64,000 nucleotides of DNA from Lacibacter sp. H407. GTDB taxonomy: Bacteria > Bacteroidota > Bacteroidia > Chitinophagales > Chitinophagaceae. Where the stretch lies: NCBI RefSeq assembly GCF_037892605.1, contig NZ_JBBKTU010000001.1, positions 1,178,001 to 1,242,000 on the forward strand, read 5' to 3'. Under the pieces are notes generated by a model. That model was not told the DNA's origin. It worked only from the letters and a program-made list of their open reading frames with translations, and ran no database searches. The translations under genes were made by a program, and so were the position numbers. This document shows, piece after piece, positions 34,130-43,349 of this stretch (position 1 is its first letter; each line of letters opens with the position of its first letter).

Positions 34130-34175
34130 GAAGGTCAGAAGTAGTTCATTTCACCCGAAGGAAATGAAGTAGTTT

Positions 34176-34211
34176 AAACCTCCTGTGTTTTTGAAACACC
34201 GGAGGTTTTTT
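34176..34211 (+). terminator. Rho-independent terminator
   Basis: AAACCTCC-GTGTTT pairs with AAACAC-GGAGGTTT around a TTG loop and is followed by TTTTTT. It lies 46 nt after the BNR gene stop and just before the tricorn-like gene. Confidence 0.75.
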
Positions 34212-34249
34212 GTTCAGATGAATTAACTTGAACATTCAAACTACTTCGT

Positions 34250-37200
34250 ATGAGAAAAAATCAAGCTCCTTTTCATGTGCTGTTAACTATCTGCAGTGCC
34301 ATCTTTTCCCTTTCAACAATAGCACAAGGCACTTTGTTGCTGCGTCAGCCATCCGTGAGCAAACAACAGATTGTATTTGTACATGGCGATGATCTCTGGG
34401 TGGTAGCCCGTGAAGGTGGTGATGCACGACGGTTAACAAGCGCCGTGGGTGCAGAAAATAATCCACGCATCAGTGCCGATGGAAAATGGGTGGCCTTTAC
34501 CGGGCAATATGATGGTAATACCGATGTGTACCTGGTATCTATTGATGGTGGCGCACCAAAACGTCTTACCTGGCATCCGACACCCGATCTTGTTCAGGGC
34601 TGGTCAAATGATAACAAGATCATTTTCACTTCCGACAGAATGGGTTACCCAACTGCCAATACAAAATTTTATACCGTTGCAACAACAGGTGGTACACCGG
34701 AGCCAATGATCCTGCCGTTTGGTTTTGTTGGCAGCATGAGTGACGATGGAAGTATGATGGCGTATCAACCGCATCGCTTTTGGGATCCTGAATGGAGAAA
34801 CTATCGTGGCGGACAGGCACAACCCATCTGGATCTTCAACATGAAAACACAGGAGACAACAAAAACATTTCAGGGTGATCGGGAACGACACACTGCACCT
34901 GTTTGGGACAATGGAATTTTATATTTTTTGAGTGAACAGGACTATGCAAACAATGTATGGTCGTACAACCCAAAAACAAAAGCGCAGAAGCAACTCACCT
35001 TTCATAAAGATTATGATGTAAAAAATTTATCGGCCAGCAATGGTGTTTTGATTTATGAGCAAGGTGCACGTTTGCACAGTTATGATATTGCAACAGGTAA
35101 AACAAAACCGTTAACCATCAATGCAAGCGGTGATCTTAACTGGGGACGTGCAAGATGGAATACTATTTCAGGTGCACAACTTACAAATGCAAGTCTTTCA
35201 CCAACGGGTAAAAGAGCGTTGTTCGAACATCGTGGTGAAATTTTTTCTGTACCAAAAGAAAATGGTGATTGGAGAAATATTTCCCGCACTACGTCTGCTG
35301 CTGACCGTTATCCTGCATGGTCAGCTGATGGACAAAAGATCGCCTGGTTCTCTGATGCAAGTGGTGAATACCAGTTAATGGTTGGTGCACAGGATGGATC
35401 GGGAACGCCAAAAGCATATCCCATCCCCAATAAAAAATTCTATTACTATCCATCATGGTCGCCCGATGGAAAATACATTGCATTTACTGATACAGATTAT
35501 AATCTCTGGAACTTAGATCTTGCCAGTGGTAAAGCAACATTGGTAGCTACCGATCGGCTCGCTCATCCCAATAGGACATTGCATCCTGTATGGAGTCCGG
35601 ATAGTAAGTGGATCGCTTATGTGCAGATCATGGAGAACCAATACAAAGCGGTAAAAGTGTATAATGTTGATGACAATAAAAGCACCGCCATCACTGATGG
35701 TTTGAGTGATGCTATCAGTCCGCAATGGGATGAAAGCGGAAAATATTTATACTTTTTGGCGAGTACCGATTATGCATTAAGTACCGGTTGGTTAGATATG
35801 AGCAGTTACAATTATCCGGTTACACGTGCATTGTACATGGCTGTTCTTTCAAAAGAAACATCAAATCCATTTGAACCGAAGAGTGATGAAGAGCCAACAA
35901 AGCCGGGCGAAGAAAAACCTGTACTCACAACTAAAAATACCGGTGATACGGTAAAGCCTGTTGTAACAAAACCAACCGGCGTAAGAGTGAAGATTGATTT
36001 TGATGGTATTGATCAACGCATCATTTCAGTAAACATTCCGGTACGTGATTATCAGGATCTCGTTGCAGGACCAGATGGACATGTGTTTATTGCAGAAGCA
36101 ATCGCCAATGAAAATGGACTGGTATTGCATCGTTACAGCGTTAAAGACCGAAAAGCAATTGAATTCCTGCGAGGCATTTCATTTGCATCTTCCAGCTTCG
36201 ATCGAAAAAATCTGTTGTACAGCAGTGGCCCATCATGGTTTATTGTGAATACAACGGCTGCTGCACCAAGGCCTGGTGATGGTCGTTTGTCTACTGATGG
36301 CATGCGAGTGTATGTTGATCCTGCAAAAGAAGCAGAACAAATCTTTAAAGAAGGCTGGCGCTATCAACGTGATTTTTTATACGTCAACAATACACATGGT
36401 GCACCATGGGATAAAGTATATGACTGGTATCAACCGTGGTTGAAACATGTAAAGCATCGTTCTGATCTCAATTACATTATTGATATTCTTGGTGGCGAAA
36501 TCGCCGTTGGTCACTCGTACACATCAGGTGGTGATTTTCCACAAGTGCCAACCATTCCTGTTGGATTGCTGGGTGCGAACTATACAATCGACAAAGGTTT
36601 CTTTAAGATCACAAAAATATTTACCGGCGAAAACTGGAATCCTGAATTGCGTTCGCCGTTAAGTGGTCCGGGTATGAATGTAAAAGAAGGTGAGTATTTA
36701 GTTGAAGTTGATGGACGGCCGTTAACTGCTGATATGAATTTGTATAGTTTGTTTGAAGGCACTGCTAACCGACAAATTAAAATTCGTGTCAACAATAAAC
36801 CATCAACAGAAGGAGCAAGATCGATCACCGTTGTGCCAGTTGCAAATGAAGCAGGATTGCGTTCAAGGGCATGGGTAGAAGGCAACAGAAGAAAAGTAAA
36901 TGAACTATCTGGCGGTAAGCTTGCATATGTGTATGTGCCTAACACAGGCAACCCCGGTTATACTTCTTTCAACCGCTATTATTTTGCACAGCAGGATAAA
37001 CAAGGTGCCGTAATTGATGAACGCAATAACGGTGGTGGATCCGCTGCAGATTATATGATCGATGTAATGGGAAGAAAACTGCAAGGCTATTTCAACAACC
37101 GTGTTGAAGGTCACAAGGTATCTACAACTCCAATGGCAGGTATCTTTGGTCCAAAGGTGATGATCATTAATGAAAATGCAGGATCGGGTGGTGATCTGTT

Positions 37201-37534
37201 ACCTTATATGTTCCGTAAAAGTAAACTCGGTCCGTTAGTGGGCACACGTACCTGGGGTGGCTTGGTTGGCACATGGGATACACCACCATTTATTGATGGT
37301 GGAAGAATGGTGGCACCACGTGGTGGCTTCTTTGATACCGATGGTAAATGGGCAGTGGAAGGAGAAGGGATTGCTCCTGATATTGAAGTGTTCTATGATC
37401 CAAAAGCATTGATCGAAGGAAGAGATCCACAACTTGAACGTGCTGTACAGGAAGCATTGAAATTATTAAAGACAGAAGGAGTCGAATTGAAAAAAGAACC
37501 TGCAGCGCCGATACGTTACAAACGACCATCGTAG
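34250..37534 (+). CDS. Tricorn-like S41 peptidase with N-terminal beta-propeller, secreted
   Basis: A 1094-residue protein with a signal peptide (LTICSAIFSLSTIAQGT). Residues about 30-650 form WD/TolB-like propellers (GGDARRLTSAVGAENNPRIS, SPDGKYIAFTDTD). A tricorn core and PDZ domain are around 750-880 (LVEVDGRPLTAD). The S41 catalytic domain has the nucleophile Ser979 in NENAGSGGDLLPYMFR, next to GTRTWGGLVG. A candidate catalytic His lies in DLNYIIDILGGEIAVGHSY or nearby. Tricorn-type enzymes degrade peptides; the secreted form would act in the periplasm or outside. A Pro/Lys/Glu-rich linker (about residues 545-565) separates propeller parts. The gene stands alone between two terminators. 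Confidence 0.88.
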   Translation: MRKNQAPFHVLLTICSAIFSLSTIAQGTLLLRQPSVSKQQIVFVHGDDLWVVAREGGDARRLTSAVGAENNPRISADGKWVAFTGQYDGNTDVYLVSIDGGAPKRLTWHPTPDLVQGWSNDNKIIFTSDRMGYPTANTKFYTVATTGGTPEPMILPFGFVGSMSDDGSMMAYQPHRFWDPEWRNYRGGQAQPIWIFNMKTQETTKTFQGDRERHTAPVWDNGILYFLSEQDYANNVWSYNPKTKAQKQLTFHKDYDVKNLSASNGVLIYEQGARLHSYDIATGKTKPLTINASGDLNWGRARWNTISGAQLTNASLSPTGKRALFEHRGEIFSVPKENGDWRNISRTTSAADRYPAWSADGQKIAWFSDASGEYQLMVGAQDGSGTPKAYPIPNKKFYYYPSWSPDGKYIAFTDTDYNLWNLDLASGKATLVATDRLAHPNRTLHPVWSPDSKWIAYVQIMENQYKAVKVYNVDDNKSTAITDGLSDAISPQWDESGKYLYFLASTDYALSTGWLDMSSYNYPVTRALYMAVLSKETSNPFEPKSDEEPTKPGEEKPVLTTKNTGDTVKPVVTKPTGVRVKIDFDGIDQRIISVNIPVRDYQDLVAGPDGHVFIAEAIANENGLVLHRYSVKDRKAIEFLRGISFASSSFDRKNLLYSSGPSWFIVNTTAAAPRPGDGRLSTDGMRVYVDPAKEAEQIFKEGWRYQRDFLYVNNTHGAPWDKVYDWYQPWLKHVKHRSDLNYIIDILGGEIAVGHSYTSGGDFPQVPTIPVGLLGANYTIDKGFFKITKIFTGENWNPELRSPLSGPGMNVKEGEYLVEVDGRPLTADMNLYSLFEGTANRQIKIRVNNKPSTEGARSITVVPVANEAGLRSRAWVEGNRRKVNELSGGKLAYVYVPNTGNPGYTSFNRYYFAQQDKQGAVIDERNNGGGSAADYMIDVMGRKLQGYFNNRVEGHKVSTTPMAGIFGPKVMIINENAGSGGDLLPYMFRKSKLGPLVGTRTWGGLVGTWDTPPFIDGGRMVAPRGGFFDTDGKWAVEGEGIAPDIEVFYDPKALIEGRDPQLERAVQEALKLLKTEGVELKKEPAAPIRYKRPS

Positions 37535-37556
37535 TATTTTATAAACCTTTTTTTCA

Positions 37557-37587
37557 AAATCCACTCTTGATAAGAGTGGATTTTTTT
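37557..37587 (+). terminator. Rho-independent terminator
   Basis: AAATCCACTCTT pairs with AAGAGTGGATTT around a GAT loop, then a run of T. It is 23 nt after the tricorn-like gene and separates it from lemA. Confidence 0.8.
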
Positions 37588-37669
37588 GTTGACATGGTTC
37601 TGCTTTTGTTATTATCTTGAGTTAGAAAATTTCAGCACACTTCCTTTCTTATCATTTAAACCTTCAACT

Positions 37670-38227
37670 ATGGCACTACTGATCATTCTTGGCGCATTGG
37701 TTTTACTTGTTCTCTGGATCATTGGCATGTACAACGGAATGGTAAAAGCAAAAATAACAATTGACAATGCCTGGAGTGATATCAGTGTGTTTCTGAAAAA
37801 GCGCTTCGACCTCATTCCTAATCTGGTGAACACAGTGAAAGGGTATGCAGCACATGAAAGTCAGACATTGGAAAAAGTAGTGCAGGCACGTAATGCAGCA
37901 GTTTCTGTTGCTCCCGGCGATGTGGCAGGTATGGCAGCAGCCAACCAGCAATTAGGTGGTGCGTTAAGAGGGTTACTGGCCATTGCTGAAAGCTATCCCG
38001 ATCTGAAAGCAAATGCACAGTTTCTCGAACTGCAAACAGCATTGCAGAATATTGAAACCGATCTTGGTAACTCACGCCGTTATTATAATGCGACCGTAAG
38101 GGATTTTAATACATCGATCCAGCAATTCCCCGGTGTTCTTGTTGCCAATGCTTTTTCCTTTAAAGCACGTGATTTCTTTGAACTGGAAAATAAAGAGGAA
38201 GCAAAAAATGTGGAAGTAAAATTTTAA
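37670..38227 (+). CDS. lemA: LemA family protein
   Basis: A 185-residue protein with one N-terminal membrane anchor (LLIILGALVLLVLWIIG). Then comes the LemA signature: NAWSDISVFLKKRFDLIPNL, VNTVKGYAAHE, RNAAVS and YNATVRDFNTSIQQFPG. The ATG at 37670 is used; an in-frame extension to 37586 is not LemA-like. LemA proteins are anchored with a four-helix periplasmic-facing or extracytoplasmic domain; function is poorly known. It is followed 10 nt later by a DUF2207 membrane protein, a usual partner of lemA in many bacteria. Confidence 0.92.
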   Translation: MALLIILGALVLLVLWIIGMYNGMVKAKITIDNAWSDISVFLKKRFDLIPNLVNTVKGYAAHESQTLEKVVQARNAAVSVAPGDVAGMAAANQQLGGALRGLLAIAESYPDLKANAQFLELQTALQNIETDLGNSRRYYNATVRDFNTSIQQFPGVLVANAFSFKARDFFELENKEEAKNVEVKF

Positions 38228-38237
38228 ACCGCTTCCC

Positions 38238-39956
38238 TTGAAAAAAAATATTGCATCACTCCTTATTTCTCTGGTGATCACGCTTGCTGTGAATGCACAG
38301 GAAGCATTTACCATTGAGCATTATCATGTAGCTGTAACTGTAAACAAAGATGCATCCGTCGATATAACTGAAACGATCAATGTAAACTTTACAGAAAGCC
38401 GTCATGGTATTATCCGAAAGATACCTTATAAATATGCACTGGTGCCATTACCCGCTGGTACACAAAAAGCCGACAGGCAGTTGGAATCGAACGGCTTTGC
38501 TAAAATCATCATAGAAGATATTAATGTGTGGGGACATGATTACTCAGTAAGCAACAGCGGCAATTACAAGGAAATAAAAATCGGTTCAAAAGATAGTTAT
38601 GTTGAAGGTCAACAACAATACATCATCCATTACAGATTTTTGAATGCTGTTAATTTTTTTAAAGATCATTCCGAACTTTATCTGAATATTATTGGCGACC
38701 AATGGGATACCCGTATCGATTCCGCTACGTTCTCTATTGAATTGTATGATGCATTGGCGGCCAGTCCTGCGTTTTTTGTTGCAACAGGCAGCACCGGTTC
38801 ACAGGAAAACAATACTGTTTCAACATGGTCGGGGAATAAATTGTTTACCGGTGGCACAACAATCCCACTGCAATCAAATCAAGGACTTACTGTTGGCATT
38901 GCATTTCCTGATCAGTTTTTGATCAAACAAAACTATCTGTTGCGTGGCCTTCATTGGCTGCTCTTGCCTCTCCTTGTTTTCGGGCTCATGTTTTGGGTTT
39001 GGAGAAAATGGGGGAAAGATGCATCGCTTCCCATTACCACACAATATTATCCGCCTGATAATATAAGCCCGAGTGTTGCCGGATATATTATTGATGATGG
39101 ATTAGATAAAAGAGACCTTACTGCATTGATTCCATATTGGGGTGCAGGTGGATATTTACAAGTAAAAGAAACAGAAAAGAAAGTATTGCTGGGGCTTATC
39201 AAATATTCTGAATACGAATTCATCAAATTAAAAGAGCTGCCTCCAACAGTTCTTTCATTCGAAAAAACATTATTCAATGGAATATTTGCATCCGGCAAAA
39301 AAGTACAACTGGAAAGTCTTAAAAATGTATTGTACACAACCATGAATCAGGCCAAGCGGCAATTGGAAGCTGAGGTTGACAAAACTGCTTACTATGAAGC
39401 CTATTCCAGAGGTTTGGTTTACTTCTTTATTTTTATTGGGGTTGCTTTGTTTGGTCTCAGCATTTTTCTTTTCATTATTAACTGGGGTAACCCTTTTTGG
39501 TTCCCCGTGGCAATAGCAACCAGTAGTATCATACTCATGAGTTTTGGTGTATTCATGTCGAAGAAAACACCAAAAGGAAATGCACTTTACCAACAGTTAG
39601 CCGGCTTTAAAGAGTTTATACAAAAGGTAGATAAAGATCGTCTTGCACTGTTCTTAAAAGAGGATGAACATTATTTTGATAAGGTTTTACCTTTTGCCAT
39701 CGTGTTTGATGTGGCTGATAACTGGAAAGATAAACTGCAGGGGTTGGATGTGCCACCACCTACATGGTATGTTGGCAATTTTCATGGCTTTAATACGCAT
39801 CTGTTCTTAAACAGTCTCAATGATTCTATGAATCAAATGAGCGATAGCTTTTACAGCACACCCAGCAGCAGTGGAAGCAGTGGCGGCAGCTTTAGCAGCG
39901 GTGGCGGCGGTTTCTCCGGTGGGGGTTTTGGCGGCGGTGGCGGAAGCAGTTGGTAA
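38238..39956 (+). CDS. DUF2207 family membrane protein
   Basis: A 572-residue protein with a TTG start at 38238 that opens a signal peptide (MKKNIASLLISLVITLAVNAQ). Extracytoplasmic domain about 22-230 (VDITETINVNF, GIIRKIPYKY), then membrane segments (WLLLPLLVFGLMFWVW; YFFIFIGVALFGLSIFLFII; FPVAIATSSIILMSFGVF) and a cytoplasmic stretch. The last 35 residues are a Ser/Gly tail (SSSGSSGGSFSSGGGG, then FSGGGFGGGGGSSW), characteristic of the family. Function is unknown; the lemA neighbour suggests a joint role at the envelope. No ATG alternative keeps the signal peptide. Confidence 0.85.
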   Translation: MKKNIASLLISLVITLAVNAQEAFTIEHYHVAVTVNKDASVDITETINVNFTESRHGIIRKIPYKYALVPLPAGTQKADRQLESNGFAKIIIEDINVWGHDYSVSNSGNYKEIKIGSKDSYVEGQQQYIIHYRFLNAVNFFKDHSELYLNIIGDQWDTRIDSATFSIELYDALAASPAFFVATGSTGSQENNTVSTWSGNKLFTGGTTIPLQSNQGLTVGIAFPDQFLIKQNYLLRGLHWLLLPLLVFGLMFWVWRKWGKDASLPITTQYYPPDNISPSVAGYIIDDGLDKRDLTALIPYWGAGGYLQVKETEKKVLLGLIKYSEYEFIKLKELPPTVLSFEKTLFNGIFASGKKVQLESLKNVLYTTMNQAKRQLEAEVDKTAYYEAYSRGLVYFFIFIGVALFGLSIFLFIINWGNPFWFPVAIATSSIILMSFGVFMSKKTPKGNALYQQLAGFKEFIQKVDKDRLALFLKEDEHYFDKVLPFAIVFDVADNWKDKLQGLDVPPPTWYVGNFHGFNTHLFLNSLNDSMNQMSDSFYSTPSSSGSSGGSFSSGGGGFSGGGFGGGGGSSW

Positions 39957-39990
39957 ACTTCGTTTCCTTATTTCTTCAAATAAAAATTCA

Positions 39991-40443
39991 ATGCTTACAG
40001 ATACACTTGCAACCATCTTTCAAAGAGATCTCACAAAACTTTATTCCGAAATAGAACAATACAAAAGCGAAGAGAAGCTTTGGATAACAGAACGATCCAT
40101 TGCTAATTCAGCCGGTAATCTTTGTCTGCATTTAGCAGGTAATCTTAAAACGTATATTGGTGCTGAGCTTGGTGGTTTTGCTTACACACGAAACCGTGAT
40201 CTTGAATTTTCTTTGAATGGTGTACCAAAAGCAGAATTGCTTTCAATGGTTGCTGAAACAAGAACGATTGTTGATGAAACATTACGCAGGCTTCCGGCAA
40301 ATACATTACAGGAAGAATATCCAATGTTGGTATTTGCTGAAAAAACATCCACTGAATATTTTCTTGTACATCTGGCTGCGCATTTAAGTTATCATCTCGG
40401 GCAAATTAATTATCACAGGCGATTACTTGACGTGCAGAAATGA
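39991..40443 (+). CDS. DinB-like (DUF1572-type) protein
   Basis: A 150-residue soluble four-helix protein of the DinB/YfiT superfamily. Signs are an N-terminal helix LATIFQRDLTKLYSEIEQYK, the conserved histidine region NLCLHLAGNLKTYIG and the C-terminal VHLAAHLSYHLGQINYHRRLL with several histidines that may bind a metal. Members are often bacillithiol-dependent transferases or metal hydrolases; the role here is unknown. The start at 39991 is well supported; the longer frame is from the reverse-reading Ala-rich region of the preceding Gly tail. It follows DUF2207 by 34 nt. Confidence 0.8.
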   Translation: MLTDTLATIFQRDLTKLYSEIEQYKSEEKLWITERSIANSAGNLCLHLAGNLKTYIGAELGGFAYTRNRDLEFSLNGVPKAELLSMVAETRTIVDETLRRLPANTLQEEYPMLVFAEKTSTEYFLVHLAAHLSYHLGQINYHRRLLDVQK

Positions 40444-40482
40444 TGCGTAAAGATTTTTATCTTGTATTCATAACTATAACAC

Positions 40483-40932
40483 ATGCTAAGCCTCATCAAA
40501 ACAAATTCCGATAGCAGCGATTTCCGTTCATTGGTTGTTGCACTCGATGCCGATTTGCAGGCACGCTATGGCGAACAGCAATCTTTCTTTTCGCAATTCA
40601 ATAAGCTCGATCATATCCATCATGTAATTGTGGCTTATGAAAATAACCAACCGGTTGGTTGTGGTGCATTTAAAGAATATGAGCTGGGAGTGGCAGAGAT
40701 CAAACGCATGTTTGTGCAGCAGCAACAAAGGGGCAAAGGTATTGCAGGACAGATTTTAGCTGCACTAGAGCAATGGGCAAAAGAAGAAGGTTTTAAAACC
40801 TGTATTCTCGAAACTGCCATCAAGCAACCTGAAGCTATCAGGGTATATGAGCGTGAGGGATATAAACGTATTCCTAACTACGGACAATACATTGGTGTGG
40901 AGATCAGTTTGTGTATGCAGAAGCAATTGTAA
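40483..40932 (+). CDS. GNAT family N-acetyltransferase
   Basis: A 149-residue acetyltransferase with the acetyl-CoA binding motif A: AEIKRMFVQQQQRGKGIAGQ, the Q/RxxGxG/A signature, followed by LETAIKQPEAIRVYEREGYKRI (motif B with the Tyr of the YExxGY type). It may acetylate a small molecule or peptide; the substrate is unknown. It is 40 nt after the DinB-like gene and ends before the 340-nt region upstream of the arginine operon. Confidence 0.88.
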   Translation: MLSLIKTNSDSSDFRSLVVALDADLQARYGEQQSFFSQFNKLDHIHHVIVAYENNQPVGCGAFKEYELGVAEIKRMFVQQQQRGKGIAGQILAALEQWAKEEGFKTCILETAIKQPEAIRVYEREGYKRIPNYGQYIGVEISLCMQKQL

Positions 40933-41048
40933 TGGTCCTCCCCCCATCGAACAAACAAACCTGCCAAACCCGCACAGGCAAAGGTTTCGCTAACAAGCGT
41001 TCTTAAACCTTTACAAAAATTTTATGTCTGTATTATAATTATATCAAT

Positions 41049-41056
41049 TACTTTTG
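41049..41056 (+). promoter_or_regulatory. Candidate promoter element for the arginine operon
   Basis: TACTTTTG at 41049-41056 matches the Bacteroidota -7 element TAnnTTTG. The -33 element is weak. Transcription would start near 41063, about 210 nt before the first gene, leaving room for the structured leader. The upstream stretch 40933-41048 is AT-rich and holds nothing else I can support. Confidence 0.4.
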
Positions 41057-41107
41057 TTGCTCAATTTTATTAAGCAATTGACAAACGCAAATACATATCA
41101 CACAATT

Positions 41108-41258
41108 GAAGTAAGTGCCAACAACAGCACTTCTAACTTCTATGTATTTTCCCCACGACCTCGACGCATCGTCTGATAGGACGAGCCCTTCACCCCGGCC
41201 CCTGTCAGTGAACAACCTCCCGGTAATACTCTTAGGATTGGTGACCCCTCGTTTTTGA
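41108..41258 (+). promoter_or_regulatory. Structured leader upstream of the arginine operon (candidate cis-regulatory RNA or leader ORF)
   Basis: Two hairpins can be drawn. P1 spans 41108-41140: GAAGT and AAGTGC pair with GCACTT and ACTTC, with a CTA bulge. A second spans 41173-41208: CTGATAGG with CCTGTCAG, including one G-U pair, around a 20-nt GC-rich loop. The stretch 41151-41250 is far richer in G+C than its surroundings. A 38-codon open frame runs from ATG 41142 to TGA 41256-41258, holding three Arg codons (AGG, CGG, CGT), and stops 14 nt before the first gene. Together these suggest attenuation or a riboswitch that senses arginine; neither is proved. The codon choice looks unlike the host's. 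Confidence 0.45.
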
Positions 41259-41272
41259 CAAGCTTTTCAATC

Positions 41273-41983
41273 ATGAACAATCAGGAAATTATTATACGTG
41301 TAGCCAATAGTGGCGATACGCACTATTCCGAAACAATTACACGGGAGATGGAAGAAAGTGCCAAAGCAAGAGGCACCGGTATTGCCAAACGCAGCCCCGA
41401 ATATGTAGCCAACAAAATGAACGAAGGCAAAGCTGTTATTGCGTTGCTCAAAGATGGTACATGGGTTGGCTTCTGCTACATTGAAACATGGAGCCATGGA
41501 GCGTTTGTTGCCAACAGCGGATTGATCGTGTCACCAGCGTTCCGGAAGAGCGGCGTTGCCAAACAGATCAAAGAACGCATCTTCAAACTGTCACGGCAAT
41601 TATTTCCTGAGTCAAAGATCTTTGGTTTAACAACAGGGTTGGCGGTAATGAAAATTAATTCCGACCTCGGTTACGAACCTGTTACTTACAGTGAGCTTAC
41701 ACAAGACGAGGAGTTTTGGGCCGGCTGCAAAAGCTGTGTCAACTATGATATTCTCATGAGTAAAGAGCGGAAAAACTGTATGTGTACCGCTATGCTTTAC
41801 GATCCGAAAGATCATTATGAGCCGGAAGAAACAAAACAATTCTTTGAAGAAAATAAAAAAGGATTTGAGCGTTTGCTTCGCTTAAAAGAATGGAAGTTCC
41901 TGAAAGCATTTCGCAGGAAAGAAGATAAAAACGGCGGTGAAGCAAAACCAAAAAAATTCTTTCATTATTTCTTTAATTTTTAA
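41273..41983 (+). CDS. GNAT acetyltransferase heading the arginine operon (probable N-acetylglutamate synthase role)
   Basis: A 236-residue protein. I chose the ATG at 41273 (MNNQEIIIRVANSGDTHYSE) over the TTG at 41255. The acetyl-CoA motif is VSPAFRKSGVAKQIKERIF. A second conserved block is YSELTQDEEFWAGCKSC, and the tail is Lys-rich. No amino acid kinase domain is fused. It is the first gene of argGCDF'BEH, so it very likely makes the acylated glutamate (acetyl- or succinyl-glutamate) that starts the pathway, substituting for ArgA (inference from position). The Cys-rich SC..C.C segment (WAGCKSC, RKNCMCTAM) is unusual for a GNAT and could bind metal. Confidence 0.8.
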   Translation: MNNQEIIIRVANSGDTHYSETITREMEESAKARGTGIAKRSPEYVANKMNEGKAVIALLKDGTWVGFCYIETWSHGAFVANSGLIVSPAFRKSGVAKQIKERIFKLSRQLFPESKIFGLTTGLAVMKINSDLGYEPVTYSELTQDEEFWAGCKSCVNYDILMSKERKNCMCTAMLYDPKDHYEPEETKQFFEENKKGFERLLRLKEWKFLKAFRRKEDKNGGEAKPKKFFHYFFNF

Positions 41984-42061
41984 TACGGTGTCTCCAACGC
42001 AAGTTCACTATTGAATTTTGGTTGCGTCGCACTCTTCTACGTTCAATAATTCTATTCAGCA

Positions 42062-43264
42062 ATGGCAAACAAAAAAATTGTACTCGGCTTTAGTGGTGGA
42101 TTGGATACTACTTACTGCGCCAAATATCTCAGCGATGATAAAGGTTATGAAATTCATTCGGTGATTGTGAACACCGGCGGCTTCAGTGAAGACGAATTAA
42201 AAAAGATCGAAGCGCATGCTTATAATCTTGGTGTAAAATCGCATACAACGGTTGATGCAGTAAAAGGTTACTACGAACGCATCATTAAGTTCCTGGTATT
42301 CGGGAACTGTTTAAAGAATAATACATACCCGTTAAGTGTAAGTGCAGAGCGCTTAAGTCAGGCATTGCATATTGCTGAACATGCAAAGAAATTAAATGCT
42401 GATGCAGTGGCACACGGCAGCACCGGTGCGGGTAATGACCAGGTGCGTTTTGATATGATCTTCCACATCATGATTCCCGGTGTTGAGATCATCACTCCCA
42501 TTCGTGATATGAAGCTGAGCCGTGAGGAAGAAATTTCTTACCTCAAGAGCAAGGGAGTAGAAATGAATTTTGAAAAAGCAGCTTATTCAATTAATAAAGG
42601 ACTTTGGGGAACAAGCATTGGCGGAAAAGAAACCCTCAACAGTAAAGGCATGTTACCTGAGGAAGCATGGCCAACGCAGGTAAGTAAAACCGGAAGCGAA
42701 GAAGTAAAACTTCATTTTGAAAAAGGTGAATTGAAAGCAGTGAATGATCAACAATTCGATCACCCGGTTGATGCCATCAATCATTTACAATCTATTGCTG
42801 GTGCGTATGGTATTGCAAGAGACATTCATGTGGGTGATACTATCATTGGTATTAAAGGTCGTGTGGGTTTTGAAGCAGCTGCTCCAATGGTGATCCTGAA
42901 AGCGCATCATGCATTAGAAAAGCATGTGCTCACCAAATGGCAGTTGCAATGGAAAGATACATTGGCTCAGTTCTACGGCAACTGGATGCACGAAGGACAG
43001 ATCCTTGATCCTGTGATGCGTGATGTTGAAGCATACTTCATAAGCAGTCAGCAAAATGTAACAGGTGATGTGTTTGTACAATTGATGCCTTATCGTTTCC
43101 AGGTAATTGGTATCGACAGCAAATACGATCTCATGAGCAGCAAGTTTGGTAAGTATGGTGAAATGAACACCGGCTTTACCGGTGATGATGTGAGAGGCTT
43201 TTCAAAAATATTCGGCAATCAAACTTCTATCTGGACTTCAGTTCAGGAAGAAAATAAAAAATAA
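42062..43264 (+). CDS. argG: Argininosuccinate synthase
   Basis: A 400-residue ATP-dependent ligase that joins citrulline and aspartate. The N-terminal PP-loop LGFSGGLDTTYCAKYL is present, followed by HGSTGAGNDQVRFDM, a classic ArgG motif, and then the aspartate and citrulline binding regions. The length is normal for the ArgG family. The start ATG at 42062 follows the GNAT gene by 78 nt. It belongs to the complete arginine operon, with argC next across an 85-nt inverted-repeat spacer. Confidence 0.96.
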   Translation: MANKKIVLGFSGGLDTTYCAKYLSDDKGYEIHSVIVNTGGFSEDELKKIEAHAYNLGVKSHTTVDAVKGYYERIIKFLVFGNCLKNNTYPLSVSAERLSQALHIAEHAKKLNADAVAHGSTGAGNDQVRFDMIFHIMIPGVEIITPIRDMKLSREEEISYLKSKGVEMNFEKAAYSINKGLWGTSIGGKETLNSKGMLPEEAWPTQVSKTGSEEVKLHFEKGELKAVNDQQFDHPVDAINHLQSIAGAYGIARDIHVGDTIIGIKGRVGFEAAAPMVILKAHHALEKHVLTKWQLQWKDTLAQFYGNWMHEGQILDPVMRDVEAYFISSQQNVTGDVFVQLMPYRFQVIGIDSKYDLMSSKFGKYGEMNTGFTGDDVRGFSKIFGNQTSIWTSVQEENKK

Positions 43265-43266
43265 CA

Positions 43267-43348
43267 AATGAGAAATGAAGAATGAGAAAGCAACTGAAGT
43301 ATCGGTTTTCACTTTTTCATTTCACATTCTTCATTCTTAATTTTTCAT
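43267..43348. repeat. Imperfect palindromic repeat between argG and argC
   Basis: The left arm contains ATGAGAAATGAAGAATGAG, the right arm CATTCTTCATTCTTAATTTT, reverse complements apart from a few positions, with a short centre (CAACTGAAGTATCGG). It fills the spacer between two operon genes without a T-run, so it is more likely a dispersed intergenic palindrome than a terminator. Confidence 0.6.
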
Positions 43349-43349
43349 T

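Noticed and set aside
39871-39990. N-terminal Ala/Val-rich extension of the DinB-like gene
   Set aside because: It is the out-of-frame reading of the Gly/Ser-coding tail of the DUF2207 gene; the natural start is the ATG at 39991.
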